From positions 1-28,917 of the IMG/VR virus record IMGVR_UViG_3300035689_000064: a stretch of DNA of 28,917 nucleotides. One strand, written 5' to 3'. The translations under genes and the position numbers were made by a program. The notes beneath the pieces were generated by a model that searched no databases, was not told the origin of the DNA, and worked only from the letters and a program-made list of their open reading frames with translations. The stretch is from a virus. Shown one piece after another: positions 28,911 through 28,917 of this stretch; position 1 is the stretch's first letter, and the number at the start of each line of letters is the position of its first letter.

Positions 28911-28917
28911 ATTTAAG
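28791..28917. repeat. terminal direct repeat, right copy
   Basis: Identical to bases 1-127. It contains the 3' end of the tail gene ending at 28910. Joining the two copies gives a 28,790-bp circle in which the tail gene at 27069 is followed 9 bases later by the 1000-residue tail gene. Confidence 0.95.

Overview
The window is a complete tailed-phage genome. Bases 1-127 and 28791-28917 are identical, so the sequence closes into a circle of 28,790 bp. Capsid, portal, tail-tube, tape-measure and terminase genes are present. There is no integrase, no DNA polymerase and no replicative helicase. A tail tube, a tape measure of about 608 residues and a frameshifted tail-assembly chaperone point to a siphovirus-like, non-contractile phage. 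The host is very probably a member of the Bacteroidota. Several promoters match the Bacteroidota type (TTG or TTTG, about 18-22 bases, then TAnnTTTG), Shine-Dalgarno sites are mostly absent, the DNA is AT-rich, and many proteins resemble families I know mainly from Bacteroidota phages.

Layout on the circle: three blocks. (1) A leftward block runs from about 19.7 kb down to 13.4 kb from a strong promoter at 19668-19697. It carries two small early genes, small hypothetical genes, an SSB-like protein, a small HTH protein, a DnaA domain-IV protein, two probable replication-associated proteins and the large terminase. A second promoter (15025-15056) drives an RNA ligase followed by four or five small genes. 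(2) A short rightward block (19.8-21.3 kb) starts in the same divergent region. It encodes a VRR-NUC nuclease, a sigma-70-like factor, a Cys-rich protein and a small membrane protein. (3) After a 430-base gene-free stretch that looks like a structured RNA, a long rightward block runs from 21.8 kb through the sequence ends to 13.45 kb. It carries small conserved phage genes, a DNA methyltransferase, a possible small terminase, the tail-assembly chaperone pair, tail fibre and tip genes, the tape measure, prohead protease, scaffold, major capsid protein, tail tube, portal, connector, holin, M15 endolysin, a metallophosphoesterase and an overlapping spanin-like pair. Blocks 1 and 3 converge at about 13.4 kb, where intrinsic terminators for both directions lie inside the last coding sequences.

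Likely programme: host sigma factor reads the TAnnTTTG promoters of blocks 1 and 2. The phage sigma-like protein may then direct the late block, most of which has no recognisable TAnnTTTG promoter. The DnaA-like and SSB-like proteins would recruit host replication machinery. Morphogenesis and lysis genes follow in block 3.

Features most worth a second look: the structured RNA at 21363-21730 with pseudoknot-capable and mutually exclusive pairings; the T9 slippery site in the tail chaperone; the A11 tract at the domain boundary of the portal fusion; the large terminase sitting in the early leftward block; and the RNA ligase with its own promoter.
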